The translations under genes were made by a program, and so were the position numbers. From positions 1 through 64,000 of the forward strand of contig JAGXSD010000019.1 in the NCBI GenBank assembly GCA_018333955.1: 64,000 nt of DNA, given 5' to 3'. Below are positions 35,492 to 44,286 of the stretch, piece by piece. Source of the DNA: Erysipelotrichia bacterium. Lineage in GTDB: Bacteria; Bacillota_I; Bacilli_A; Erysipelotrichales; Erysipelotrichaceae. How positions within the stretch are numbered: the stretch's first letter is position 1; every line of letters starts with the position of its first letter. The notes beneath the pieces were generated by a model. The model searched no databases and had not been told where the DNA came from. It saw only the letters and a list, made by a program, of their open reading frames with translations.

Positions 35492-35959
35492 ATGAAAAAA
35501 TATGATATGTTATTAATCCTTATTTTGATCGCTCTTGATCAACTCACCAAGTATATTGTAGTGGTAACCATGCCACTCTCATTTTCGATTCCTTTGATTC
35601 CTTCATTCTTAGCACTGACTCATGCCCGCAACTTTGGAGCGTCCTGGAGTTTGTTTCAAAATCAAATGCCTTTTTTGATTGGCGTCACCATGGTGGCATT
35701 AGCCGTTATGATTAACTGGTATATCCGACTTACAAAGGGATGGAGTTTTGAACGCTTAGGGTTAGTCTTTATGATTGGTGGAACCTTAGGTAATTTCATT
35801 GATCGTTTGATTTTAGGATATGTTGTGGATTTTATTGATGTGATTATCTTTGGTTATGATTTTCCAATCTTTAATGTTGCGGATATGGCATTAACCTTTG
35901 GAGTTATTTTCTTAATCCTTCATGAAATCAAGGAGTTTAGTCATGTTAAACGAACGTGA
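35492..35959 (+). CDS. lspA: Lipoprotein signal peptidase LspA
   Basis: Cleaves signal peptides of diacylglyceryl lipoproteins such as the PstS and PhnD encoded here. 155 aa, four membrane helices. The conserved HARNFGASWSLFQ segment and both catalytic Asp regions (GNFIDRLILGYVVDFID, FNVADMALTFG) are present. The -10 box ends 6 nt before ATG 35492 with no RBS, so the transcript probably begins at the A of ATG. It overlaps rluD by 17 nt. Confidence 0.95.
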   Translation: MKKYDMLLILILIALDQLTKYIVVVTMPLSFSIPLIPSFLALTHARNFGASWSLFQNQMPFLIGVTMVALAVMINWYIRLTKGWSFERLGLVFMIGGTLGNFIDRLILGYVVDFIDVIIFGYDFPIFNVADMALTFGVIFLILHEIKEFSHVKRT

Positions 35960-36860
35960 ATTTGTGATCACATCACTTCATCATAAAGAGCGACTTGATA
36001 AAGTCGTGGCTTCATTATGCGATCTTTCTAGATCTTATGCCCAAACTCTCATTGTCGAAGGCTATGTTTTAGTTAATGATGAAGAAGTCATGAAATCAAA
36101 AACGGTCCAAGTCAATGATGTTGTCAGTGTCTCTTTAAAAGAAGTCTCATTAGAATTAGTGCCTGTGTTTATGAACTTGGATGTCCTTTATGAAGATGAA
36201 CATCTCATAGTTATTAATAAACCTTCTGGACTAGTGGTTCATCCAAGTGAAAGCGTGAAAGAACCCACTTTAGTGGAAGGCTTAATGGCGCAAGTGAGTG
36301 ATTTATCCACGATTGGTGGTGTTAAAAGACCCGGAATTGTTCACCGTCTTGATAAAGATACGAGTGGGTGTATTGTGGTGGCGAAACATGATGAGGCTCA
36401 TCAAGGTTTATCATCTCAGTTAGTGGATAAAACCATGAATCGTACCTATGTTGCCCTGACTCATGGACAAGTTGTTCCTAATGTTTTTAAGATTGATGCC
36501 CCCATTGGCCGTGATCCTCAAGATCGTCAGAAGATGTGTGTGACCCATGTGAATGCAAAAGATGCGATCACTCATGTGAAAGTCTTAGAAACCATGAAAA
36601 AACACTCATTAATCGAATGTCGTTTAGAAACAGGTCGAACGCATCAAATTCGTGTTCATCTCAGTTACATTAAATTTCCCATTGTGAATGATCCAAAATA
36701 TGGTCCAAGAAAACTAGTGGATGCTGAATTTGGTCAATGTCTTCATGCGAAGTCCATTGATTTCATTCACCCTATCACCAAACAAGCGATGCACTTTGAT
36801 GCTCCACTCCCAAAGGCGATGGAAGACATCATTGACTTAGCGCGAAAGGAGCTTCTATGA
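35943..36860 (+). CDS. rluD: RluD-family 23S rRNA pseudouridine synthase
   Basis: 305 aa from ATG 35943, behind AAGGAG inside the end of lspA. An N-terminal S4 RNA-binding domain (about 10-60) is followed by the catalytic domain with INKPSGLVVHPS, VHRLDKDTSGCIVVAK (catalytic Asp), ECRLETGRTHQIRVHL and LHAKSI. lspA followed by rluD is the standard Bacillota order. Its stop overlaps the rhomboid gene (ATGA). Which uridines it modifies is not resolvable. Confidence 0.94.
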   Translation: MLNEREFVITSLHHKERLDKVVASLCDLSRSYAQTLIVEGYVLVNDEEVMKSKTVQVNDVVSVSLKEVSLELVPVFMNLDVLYEDEHLIVINKPSGLVVHPSESVKEPTLVEGLMAQVSDLSTIGGVKRPGIVHRLDKDTSGCIVVAKHDEAHQGLSSQLVDKTMNRTYVALTHGQVVPNVFKIDAPIGRDPQDRQKMCVTHVNAKDAITHVKVLETMKKHSLIECRLETGRTHQIRVHLSYIKFPIVNDPKYGPRKLVDAEFGQCLHAKSIDFIHPITKQAMHFDAPLPKAMEDIIDLARKELL

Positions 36861-38077
36861 GTGTTGTTCAAATCAACAAAGAAATGCTTCAACTCATGCA
36901 TTATTTTATCTTTAATCATCAATATCAACTCATTAAAATGGGGGCTTCCTATGATGAGATTTGGCTCACAAATCCAAAACGAAAGCTTCATCCCATTATT
37001 CGCTTATCACCAAAAAGCATTGATGAAAGTTTCTTTGAAGTTCAGCGAGTTATTTCAACTCACACTAGCTTAGCACAGAGCCTAAATATTTCTTCTCCAC
37101 TTTTAGACATTCATGTGAATGTCAAAGAAGGGGAAAGTGATGAGCGCTTAGTGCAAGTTCGTGCGACTTCAGAGTTTGTAGATCCACTTCTTGAAGCTGA
37201 TTTTAAAGGGATTAAAGGGGCATTTTTAATCACTCCAGATTTTAAAGAGGTCCCACAAACAAAAAAGAAAACCTCTCGCAAAAAGGCAAAAGTTAAAACA
37301 ATTTTTAATGTTCCTATCTTAACCTTTTCACTTCTAATCATCATGATCATTAACTTTGTATTAATTAATTTTTTAGGAGCTTTAATTAATGATCCAGCGG
37401 CCGCAGCCATTATCTTTGGGGCATACTATAAAACCTTTATGGTGGCTCATTTTGAATACTGGCGTCTACTCAGTGTTGGGATTGTGCACATTAGTGTCAC
37501 TCATTTACTCATGAATGGTTATGCACTCCTTAATCTTGGTCGTTTAGTGGAAAGAGAAGTAGGAAGTATGAAAATGCTCATTACTTTCGTGCTCAGTGTG
37601 ATAAGTGGCTCAATGTTTGTCTTTGTCGCCCAAGGTAATATTTTACTGGTCGGTGCAAGTGCTGGATTGTTTGGCTTATTAGGCCTTGTGGTGGTGCTAT
37701 CATTTGAAAGTGGTAGTATTCGTAATCCACAAGTTCGTATGAGTTTTATTAATATTCTACTCATTAATGTCTTTATTTCCCTTCTACCTGGTGTTTCTTT
37801 TTTAGGTCATTTAGGTGGTTTCGTTGCCGGAGTATTATATGGGCTATCAATTTCGATCAAGAAATCGTGGGCAGGATTGCGACAAAATGCTCAATTAGCC
37901 CTCGCATTCTTAGGTTTTTCACTCATCTTTCTCATGATTCAAGGCACCACTTTAACCCCGTATTATGTGAGCACAGATCAGCGTGTTCTTAATACATTAT
38001 CCACTATTCCATTTGAACCCATTCAATGGTATGTTCGCTCTTTAGCACAAGCGTTACTGCGCTTTTATGGAGGTTAA
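36857..38077 (+). CDS. Rhomboid-family intramembrane serine protease with N-terminal soluble domain
   Basis: 406 aa. The first 145 or so residues are soluble and end in a very basic stretch (KKKTSRKKAKVKT) facing the cytoplasm. The rhomboid core follows with about seven helices: HISVTHLLMNGYALLNLG (oxyanion His/Asn), the nucleophile in VGASAGLFGLLGL and the catalytic His in FLGHLGGFVAGVLYG. The layout resembles YqgP-type rhomboids, which have soluble extensions; this one lacks visible TPR motifs. It is coupled to rluD upstream and ends 1 nt before the dCMP deaminase gene. Confidence 0.9.
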   Translation: MSVVQINKEMLQLMHYFIFNHQYQLIKMGASYDEIWLTNPKRKLHPIIRLSPKSIDESFFEVQRVISTHTSLAQSLNISSPLLDIHVNVKEGESDERLVQVRATSEFVDPLLEADFKGIKGAFLITPDFKEVPQTKKKTSRKKAKVKTIFNVPILTFSLLIIMIINFVLINFLGALINDPAAAAIIFGAYYKTFMVAHFEYWRLLSVGIVHISVTHLLMNGYALLNLGRLVEREVGSMKMLITFVLSVISGSMFVFVAQGNILLVGASAGLFGLLGLVVVLSFESGSIRNPQVRMSFINILLINVFISLLPGVSFLGHLGGFVAGVLYGLSISIKKSWAGLRQNAQLALAFLGFSLIFLMIQGTTLTPYYVSTDQRVLNTLSTIPFEPIQWYVRSLAQALLRFYGG

Positions 38078-38078
38078 G

Positions 38079-38564
38079 ATGAAACGAAATCAGGTTATTT
38101 CGTGGGATGATTATTTTATGGGAATGGCTCATCTAAGTGCCATGCGCTCCAAAGATCCATCAACTCAAGTTGGTGCATGCATTGTGACTCCAAGTAAGAA
38201 AGTCGTTGGTTTAGGATACAATGGGTTTCCAACAGGTCTTAGTGATGATGATTTTCCTTGGGAAAAACATGATGATTATGCTCAAAGTAAATATGCTTAT
38301 GTTGTCCATGCAGAACTCAATGCGATTTTAAATGCTACGTCAAGACTTGATGGATGTACGATGTATGTCTCATTATTCCCGTGTAATGAATGTGCGAAAG
38401 CCATTATTCAATCAGGCATTAAGACCTTAGTCTATGAGAGTGATAAGTATGCACAAACTCCTTCAGTGATTGCCTCCAAGCGCATGTTACAAGCAGCAGG
38501 AGTATCACTACTTCCTCTCAATCATCAAGTTTCAATTACATTAACACAAAAAAGCGACGAATAA
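38079..38564 (+). CDS. dCMP deaminase-family zinc enzyme (ComEB-like)
   Basis: 161 aa from ATG 38079, 5 nt after GGAGG; an in-frame ATG at 38067 contains that RBS and is rejected. The zinc motifs are VVHAELNAI (His, catalytic Glu) and FPCNECAKAII (two Cys), with DPSTQVGACIV and GYNGFPTG typical of dCMP deaminases. It makes dUMP for thymidylate synthesis, complementing the dUTPase at 32823. Confidence 0.93.
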   Translation: MKRNQVISWDDYFMGMAHLSAMRSKDPSTQVGACIVTPSKKVVGLGYNGFPTGLSDDDFPWEKHDDYAQSKYAYVVHAELNAILNATSRLDGCTMYVSLFPCNECAKAIIQSGIKTLVYESDKYAQTPSVIASKRMLQAAGVSLLPLNHQVSITLTQKSDE

Positions 38565-38580
38565 TTCGTCGCTTTATTTG
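38548..38580. terminator. Bidirectional terminator between the deaminase and the rnhC unit
   Basis: AAAGCGACGAA (38551-38561), loop TAA, TTCGTCGCTTT (38565-38575). The minus-strand side has a TTTTTT run, the plus side TTTATTT. Confidence 0.88.
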
Positions 38581-38660
38581 ATTGACCCAATGATAAGAAA
38601 GACTAGAAATAATACAATGAGTCCTCCAATCACAATCGGCAATAATGTCATCATAGCCAT
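38574..38660 (-). CDS. 28-aa single-helix membrane microprotein coupled to rnhC
   Basis: A frame too short for usual gene calling. It starts ATG 38660, one base after the rnhC stop, with the perfect RBS AAGAAGGAG formed by the last codons of rnhC. It ends TAA 38576-38574, overlapping the terminator. The peptide starts MAMMTLLP, then a helix of about 18 hydrophobic residues (IVIGGLIVLFLVFLII) and the basic tail GSIK. It has no family I recognise. The strong RBS and coupling argue for real translation. Confidence 0.7.
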   Translation of the reverse strand: MAMMTLLPIVIGGLIVLFLVFLIIGSIK

Positions 38661-38661
38661 G

Positions 38662-39525
38662 TTACTCCTTCTTAGCGTGTTCTAGCACGCGAGACGTATT
38701 TTTAAAATGCAGTTTTGCCACATGTTTCAAGTGAGAATGCCCATGTTTTTGAATAAACGTGACTGCCGCTTCATCCACTTGATGGCCAGCCCCTTTAGGA
38801 AGTGAGCACTCATAATGGGCTTCAAGTTTTCTTAATGATAAGACAAACTCAGCTCTTGCAAAGATACTTGCGAGGGCAACCGCAAGATATTTTGATTCAG
38901 CTTTTGTTTCAAAGTGAAGAGGAAAAGTTTCACTTGGGGAAGTATTAAGATATTTATAAAACATTGCTTTTGGAGTAAACTGATCCACCACACATAACGA
39001 AGGCAGCTTCCTTTTGTGTGATAGGGAGCGATAGGCTTCATAATGAAGCATAGCTTTAATGGCATTCATGTTATGTTTTTGATGAATCTCATTATATTTA
39101 GTTGGAGATACAATCATCATCGAATGAGGAATAGAATCTTTAAAGGTTTCATAAATCTTAATCATGGTTTCATCATCAAGGAGCTTAGAATCCATGATGT
39201 GATGTGCTTTCAAAGATTGTAATGCTACCTCATCACAGATGCAAGCACACACCACCACGGGACCAAAATAATCTCCGGTACCGACTTCATCACTCCCTGC
39301 ATGAGTTTGGATGACTTGTGTTGGAACATACTTGTTTTTAATCATTTCCGCAAGTTCTCCTTGAAAGACAACTTTATTGGATGTGTACACGTGAATGAGG
39401 GTATCTTCTACCTTGAAAGCGTGAGTCATATAGGGATGATTAAAAGAAATGGCATATTTTGCCAAGTCTTTCACTAATGCATGAATGGTCTTTGAATCAA
39501 ATGTGGTCGACAATGTGGGTTTCAT
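38662..39525 (-). CDS. rnhC: Ribonuclease HIII
   Basis: Cleaves RNA in RNA-DNA hybrids. 287 aa from ATG 39525; the longer start at 39546 lies upstream of the -10 box and is rejected. An N-terminal substrate-binding domain (DUF3378-like, about 1-75) is followed by the RNase H fold with GSDEVGTGDYFGPVVVCA (DEDG-type acidic residues), MDSKLLDDE and CVVDQF. The promoter is an extended -10 TGG-TACAAT 6 nt before the ATG, so it is probably leaderless. Its neighbour across the divergent gap is cvpA, as in Bacillus. Confidence 0.94.
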   Translation of the reverse strand: MKPTLSTTFDSKTIHALVKDLAKYAISFNHPYMTHAFKVEDTLIHVYTSNKVVFQGELAEMIKNKYVPTQVIQTHAGSDEVGTGDYFGPVVVCACICDEVALQSLKAHHIMDSKLLDDETMIKIYETFKDSIPHSMMIVSPTKYNEIHQKHNMNAIKAMLHYEAYRSLSHKRKLPSLCVVDQFTPKAMFYKYLNTSPSETFPLHFETKAESKYLAVALASIFARAEFVLSLRKLEAHYECSLPKGAGHQVDEAAVTFIQKHGHSHLKHVAKLHFKNTSRVLEHAKKE

Positions 39526-39570
39526 GGTAATATTGTACCATAACATGTCTTCATTGGAGGGCTAACATTT

Positions 39571-40245
39571 ATGATTGAAACATTACTTCAATATCCTTGG
39601 ATTATAAACATCCTTATCGCGTTATTTGTGCTCATCCGCTTAAGAATGGGTTTAACAAAAGGTTTGTTACTCATGTTATTTGAACTGCTTTCACTTGGGA
39701 TTGCACTGCTTTTCGCGTCCATGTTGCTTCCGGTTGTGTCTTCTCAATGGATGATTGTAAATATCAGTGATGCGAACATCAACACTGAGATTTTAGAAGC
39801 CATCAGTGGACTAGCAAATCAAATCGTTTGGTTCTTTATTCTTTTTGCGATTGGATCACTGCTCATGTTGCTTGTGACACCGTTGATCAAAGTGATCTCA
39901 AAAGTACCAATATTCAAACCCATTAACAGTTTCTTTGGAGCAATGTTTTCACTGATCGGAACGTGGATTTGGTTGTTTATCTTCTCATTAATCTTAATGC
40001 TTCCATGGATCCCTTCAGGATCAACTTTAGTGAATCAATCTTGGTTTGCGCCAATTCAAACCCATACATTGACATTATTTGATGAAGAGACAAGAAATGA
40101 CACTGTTCAAGCGAGTAAAATCTTATTTACAATCTTAACTGATCCTGATCAAGTCAGTGATGATGAACGTGCCTATGTCAAGCAATGGCTTCTTAAGCTA
40201 GGTCTTGATGAAGCTATCATTAATCAATTTTTAGAAGGAAATTAA
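39571..40245 (+). CDS. CvpA-family membrane protein
   Basis: 224 aa. Four hydrophobic helices in the first about 150 residues with LRMGLTKGLLLMLFELLSLGIALLFA match the CvpA family. A soluble helical tail ends LLKLGLDEAIINQFLEGN. In Bacillota cvpA lies between rnhC and mutS2 just as here; its role is uncertain (linked to colicin V production in E. coli and to envelope functions). RBS GGAGG precedes ATG 39571. It resembles the protein encoded at 46520-47326. Confidence 0.85.
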   Translation: MIETLLQYPWIINILIALFVLIRLRMGLTKGLLLMLFELLSLGIALLFASMLLPVVSSQWMIVNISDANINTEILEAISGLANQIVWFFILFAIGSLLMLLVTPLIKVISKVPIFKPINSFFGAMFSLIGTWIWLFIFSLILMLPWIPSGSTLVNQSWFAPIQTHTLTLFDEETRNDTVQASKILFTILTDPDQVSDDERAYVKQWLLKLGLDEAIINQFLEGN

Positions 40246-40252
40246 AACAATC

Positions 40253-42532
40253 ATGAATGATGCATTAGAATTACAGTCGATACTTCAAGAGGTGGCCTCT
40301 TTAGCTCACTTTGAAGACAATCAAACGCTTATATCAATGAGTGTTCCAACCTTTAAGCGTTTAGAAATCACCCAACGCCTAAACGATACACATGATGCCA
40401 TGGAATACATTCTTTCAGGGGGAGATCACTATCTTAAAGGATTGGTTAACACCCAAAAAACACTCATCAAAGCCTCTAAAGGAGGTCTTTGTGACATTTT
40501 AGATTTAGTGGCTTTAAATAAAGTGAATCATCGCATTTTATCGTTAAAGAAACAAACGATGAAAACTTTAAGAGGGGAAAGGGTAAAGGATGTCCTCGAT
40601 GGGATGAACATTCATGGACCCTTAGTTGCACGACTTGATGCATGTTTTTCTCCTACTGGAGAAGTGCTAGATAGTGCCAGCCCCACCTTAAAGTCACTGC
40701 GCAAACAACAACGTGATATTGAAGCATCGATCTTAAAACAAACTCAAGATTTCATGCGTGCGAATGCCAATAAACTAAGTGAACAAGTCGTTACCATGCG
40801 TCAAGATCGCTATGTCCTCATGGCTAAGGTGTCTGAAAAAAATACCTTTAATGGTCTTGTGGTGGGAGAATCGGCTTCTGGTCAAAGTGCCTATGTAGAG
40901 CCTGCTTTTTTAATGCAGCTAAATAATCAAAAACAAACAATTCAATCGCTCATTGAAAATGAGATTGAACGTATTGCTTGGGAATGTTCGCAACTAGTCG
41001 GTGAACATGCCTTAACACTGATGGCATCACATGAATCACTCATGATGCTTGATGTTTGGTTTGCGAAAGCACGCTATGGTTTAGAGCGAGATGCTCATAT
41101 TCCTACCCTAGGAGGGAATGTACTTCATTTAGAGGCGGCGCGTCATCCGCTTATTGATCCTAAAAAAGTGGTTGCGAATACGTATACCTTAGATGAAACC
41201 ACGCATATGTGTATCATTAGTGGTCCTAATACAGGAGGTAAGACGGTTTCCTTAAAGATTATTGGACTATTCACACTCATGGCATATGTGGGATTACCAC
41301 TGCTTGTGAAGTCCGCCAATCTTCCTTTTTATGATGGTGTCTACGCGGATATTGGGGATGAACAATCCATTCAAAGTTCGTTATCAACGTTCTCTTCTCA
41401 CATTTCAAATATCTCACAGATTCTATCCGTTGCGACTTCATCATCCTTAGTGCTTCTTGATGAACTTGGAAGTGGGACAGATCCTGATGAAGGGGAAAGT
41501 TTAGCTGTAGCAATCTTAGATGCCTTCCATAAAATTGGGTGTACGACCATTGCCACCACGCATTACAACCGTATTAAGCAAATTGCCTATGAATGGGATG
41601 GGGTCATGATTTCAAGTGTAGAGTTTGACATTAATACCTTATCACCAACGTATCGTTTCTTTCCTCATCAAGCCGGTCAATCAAATGCTTTAGCCATTGC
41701 TTCACGCTTTAATTTACCAGAAACATTATTGACTAAGGCTCAGGAAGAGTTGTTAACCAAAAAGAGTGAAACATCACGTTTACTTGAGCGACTGAATGAG
41801 CAAATCGCTATTAATCAAGAGATGGAAGCCTCATTACTCACTCAAAAGGACACTTTACAAGCTTCTTTAGAAAATCTTGCGAAAAAAGAGGCTGAAGTTG
41901 AAAAGATGTTAGAAAATATTCAACTTAAAGCTCAAGAGCAAATCAGTGATTTAGTGAATGATGCTTTAGAAGAAATAAACATGTATATCTCTGAAGCTGC
42001 GAATGTGAAGGCTTCAAGTGCTAATCTTCAAAAGATCAAACAAGAAGTGGTAAAACTACAACCTAAACCAAAAACACTGGTGGATACGAGTATCGAGGTC
42101 GGGGACTATGTTAAGGTCAAGGGATCACAGCGGAGTGGTCAAGTCAAAGAAATTAAAGGGAAACAAGCCATGGTGGATATCAATGGCATGAGAATCAAGG
42201 CCTCATTATCTCAACTTGAGAAAGCCCAAGCCCCACAAATGAAGAAAACAACGTCATCATATACCTCTTCGATTAGTGCGCCTCGAGGTAGTTTATTAGA
42301 ATGTGTGGTGGTGGGGATGAGAGGTGATGAAGCAATTGCGAAAGTGAATGATTATATTGAAGATTGCTTACTTCATCATATTCCTAATGGAATCATTATT
42401 CATGGTATTGGAACACTTACACTAAAGAAGGTCATTGCAGAGCATTTATCTCGTCATCCGAATGTGAAGTCGCATGGTCAAGCTCCTCTTGAACAAGGAG
42501 GTATTGTGGCCACCGTGGTAACTTTTAAATGA
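40253..42532 (+). CDS. mutS2: MutS2 DNA-structure/ribosome-rescue ATPase with Smr domain
   Basis: 759 aa, normal length. Core and lever helices lead to the ATPase with Walker A SGPNTGGKTVSLK, Walker B LVLLDELGSGTDPDEG and TTHYNRIKQIAYE. A coiled coil (about 500-600) precedes the C-terminal Smr nuclease domain, whose HGIGTLTLKKVI and last residues ATVVTF are seen. MutS2 acts on collided ribosomes and branched DNA rather than mismatches. Its stop overlaps the uvrC start (ATGA). Confidence 0.95.
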   Translation: MNDALELQSILQEVASLAHFEDNQTLISMSVPTFKRLEITQRLNDTHDAMEYILSGGDHYLKGLVNTQKTLIKASKGGLCDILDLVALNKVNHRILSLKKQTMKTLRGERVKDVLDGMNIHGPLVARLDACFSPTGEVLDSASPTLKSLRKQQRDIEASILKQTQDFMRANANKLSEQVVTMRQDRYVLMAKVSEKNTFNGLVVGESASGQSAYVEPAFLMQLNNQKQTIQSLIENEIERIAWECSQLVGEHALTLMASHESLMMLDVWFAKARYGLERDAHIPTLGGNVLHLEAARHPLIDPKKVVANTYTLDETTHMCIISGPNTGGKTVSLKIIGLFTLMAYVGLPLLVKSANLPFYDGVYADIGDEQSIQSSLSTFSSHISNISQILSVATSSSLVLLDELGSGTDPDEGESLAVAILDAFHKIGCTTIATTHYNRIKQIAYEWDGVMISSVEFDINTLSPTYRFFPHQAGQSNALAIASRFNLPETLLTKAQEELLTKKSETSRLLERLNEQIAINQEMEASLLTQKDTLQASLENLAKKEAEVEKMLENIQLKAQEQISDLVNDALEEINMYISEAANVKASSANLQKIKQEVVKLQPKPKTLVDTSIEVGDYVKVKGSQRSGQVKEIKGKQAMVDINGMRIKASLSQLEKAQAPQMKKTTSSYTSSISAPRGSLLECVVVGMRGDEAIAKVNDYIEDCLLHHIPNGIIIHGIGTLTLKKVIAEHLSRHPNVKSHGQAPLEQGGIVATVVTFK

Positions 42533-44286
42533 TTGAAAAAGAAGCTTTAGCCATCATTCCTACGACAAGTGGGTGTTACTTATTTAAAAATCGTGATGGT
42601 GTGATTATTTATGTTGGTAAGGCGAAGGATTTGAAGAAGCGTGTCAATTCCTATTTTAATCGTCCTCATGAAGGGAAAACCTCTAAACTAGTCATTGAAG
42701 CCACGAGTGTGAGTTTTATTACAACCCCATCAGAAAAAGAAGCCTTGCTTTTAGAGATTGATCTAATCAAACAACATCGACCCCTTTATAACATCATGTT
42801 TATGGATGATAAGACCTATCCAATGATAAAGCTTACGCATGAAACGTATCCTCAACTGCTCGTGGTTCGAGATCGTAAGAAAGATAAGAAAGCAACTTAT
42901 TTTGGACCTTATCCTGATGCACGGGCTGCGCGAGATACTCTAAAACTACTTCATGATGTGTTTCCACTTCGTAAATGTCGCTCACTTCCAAAACAAGTGT
43001 GTCTTTACTTTCATATTAAGCAATGCAGTGGTCCATGTCAGGCATTTATTAAACCCAGTGAATATCAACTCATTGTCGAGGATGTGAAGAAAGTTTTAAA
43101 AGGGGATTGGGAATACTTATTCACAAAATTAAACCATGATATGATGCAAGCTTCTTCAAGGTATCAATTCGAACTTGCGGCCACTTTAAGAGATCGCTTA
43201 ACCTCAGCACATTATGTGTCGAAGCGTCAAACCATCACTAACTTTGAAAGTGAACACGATGTGATTGGTTATGCCACTGCAGAAGGGGTATTGTCACTGT
43301 CGTTTTTTATGATTCGTGAGGGTAAGATTGTGAAGAAGGATGATTGGATTAATGATTTAATGCAGCCGTTGGAAGATCAAGTTGAAACCCTGATTCAAGA
43401 ATATTATATGTCGACGACTAAACCAAAACTACTGATGGTTCCACCTGAACTCAATGCATCACTTTTATCCGAAACCTTGGATATTAAAGTTGTATCCCCA
43501 AAACGAGGGGATAAGGTTAAAGAAATGCAGTGGGCTCATGATAATGCGAATCAAAGTTTACGATACCATTTGAATCGAGAAAAACAAAAAGGTATTGATG
43601 TGCAAGAAGCCTGTGAAACCTTGGCAATGCATCTAGAAAGTCCATCCATTGATTCGATTGAAATGGTGGATGTATCTCATACCTTTGGAACCCATACAGT
43701 CGGTGCACGCATTGTCTTTGAACAAGGCATCTTTAATAAAGCCAAATATCGTCGCTATAAACTGCATGCGCAAAATAATGACCTTGAGAATATGAAGGAA
43801 ATGCTGTATCGTCGTTTGTATAGAGCGCTTGAAGGGAGTGAACCCCTTCCTGATCTCATGCTTGTGGATGGTGGACTAGCACAACTTCATGTGTTACAAT
43901 CACTTCTTCAAGAGATGAATTTACAGTGTACGATTGCAGGCCTTGTGAAGGATCATAAGCATCAAACTAGTGATTTAATTCGAGTGGATGGAGTGAAGAT
44001 TCCATTACTAGCCTTAGACCCATTAACTCTATTATGTGTTAAACTACAAGATGAAGTGCATCGATTTGCGATTAGTTTTCATCAACACCTTCGCTCCAAA
44101 GCTCAAACTCATTCACAACTTCGAGATATTGAAGGTTTAGGTGAAGCACGCATTCGCTCACTCATGAAGAAGTTCAAAAGTATATCTGGGATTAAAAATG
44201 CTTCACTAGAAGCATTGAGTGAGGTTGTGCCATTATCGGTAGCGCACAACATCATCAAGCATTTTAAAGGAGATTCATATGAGTGA
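42529..44286 (+). CDS. uvrC: UvrABC excinuclease subunit C
   Basis: Makes both incisions in nucleotide excision repair. 585 aa. The order is GIY-YIG nuclease (PTTSGCYLFK, IIYVGKAKDLKKRVNSYF), a Cys-rich region (PLRKCRSLPKQVCLYFHIKQCSGPC), the UVR helical motif that binds UvrB (YQFELAATLRDRL), the RNase H-like domain (MLVDGGLAQL) and terminal helix-hairpin-helix motifs (IEGLGEARIRSLMKKF). Coupled to mutS2 before it and to murI after it (8-nt overlap). Confidence 0.96.
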   Translation: MIEKEALAIIPTTSGCYLFKNRDGVIIYVGKAKDLKKRVNSYFNRPHEGKTSKLVIEATSVSFITTPSEKEALLLEIDLIKQHRPLYNIMFMDDKTYPMIKLTHETYPQLLVVRDRKKDKKATYFGPYPDARAARDTLKLLHDVFPLRKCRSLPKQVCLYFHIKQCSGPCQAFIKPSEYQLIVEDVKKVLKGDWEYLFTKLNHDMMQASSRYQFELAATLRDRLTSAHYVSKRQTITNFESEHDVIGYATAEGVLSLSFFMIREGKIVKKDDWINDLMQPLEDQVETLIQEYYMSTTKPKLLMVPPELNASLLSETLDIKVVSPKRGDKVKEMQWAHDNANQSLRYHLNREKQKGIDVQEACETLAMHLESPSIDSIEMVDVSHTFGTHTVGARIVFEQGIFNKAKYRRYKLHAQNNDLENMKEMLYRRLYRALEGSEPLPDLMLVDGGLAQLHVLQSLLQEMNLQCTIAGLVKDHKHQTSDLIRVDGVKIPLLALDPLTLLCVKLQDEVHRFAISFHQHLRSKAQTHSQLRDIEGLGEARIRSLMKKFKSISGIKNASLEALSEVVPLSVAHNIIKHFKGDSYE

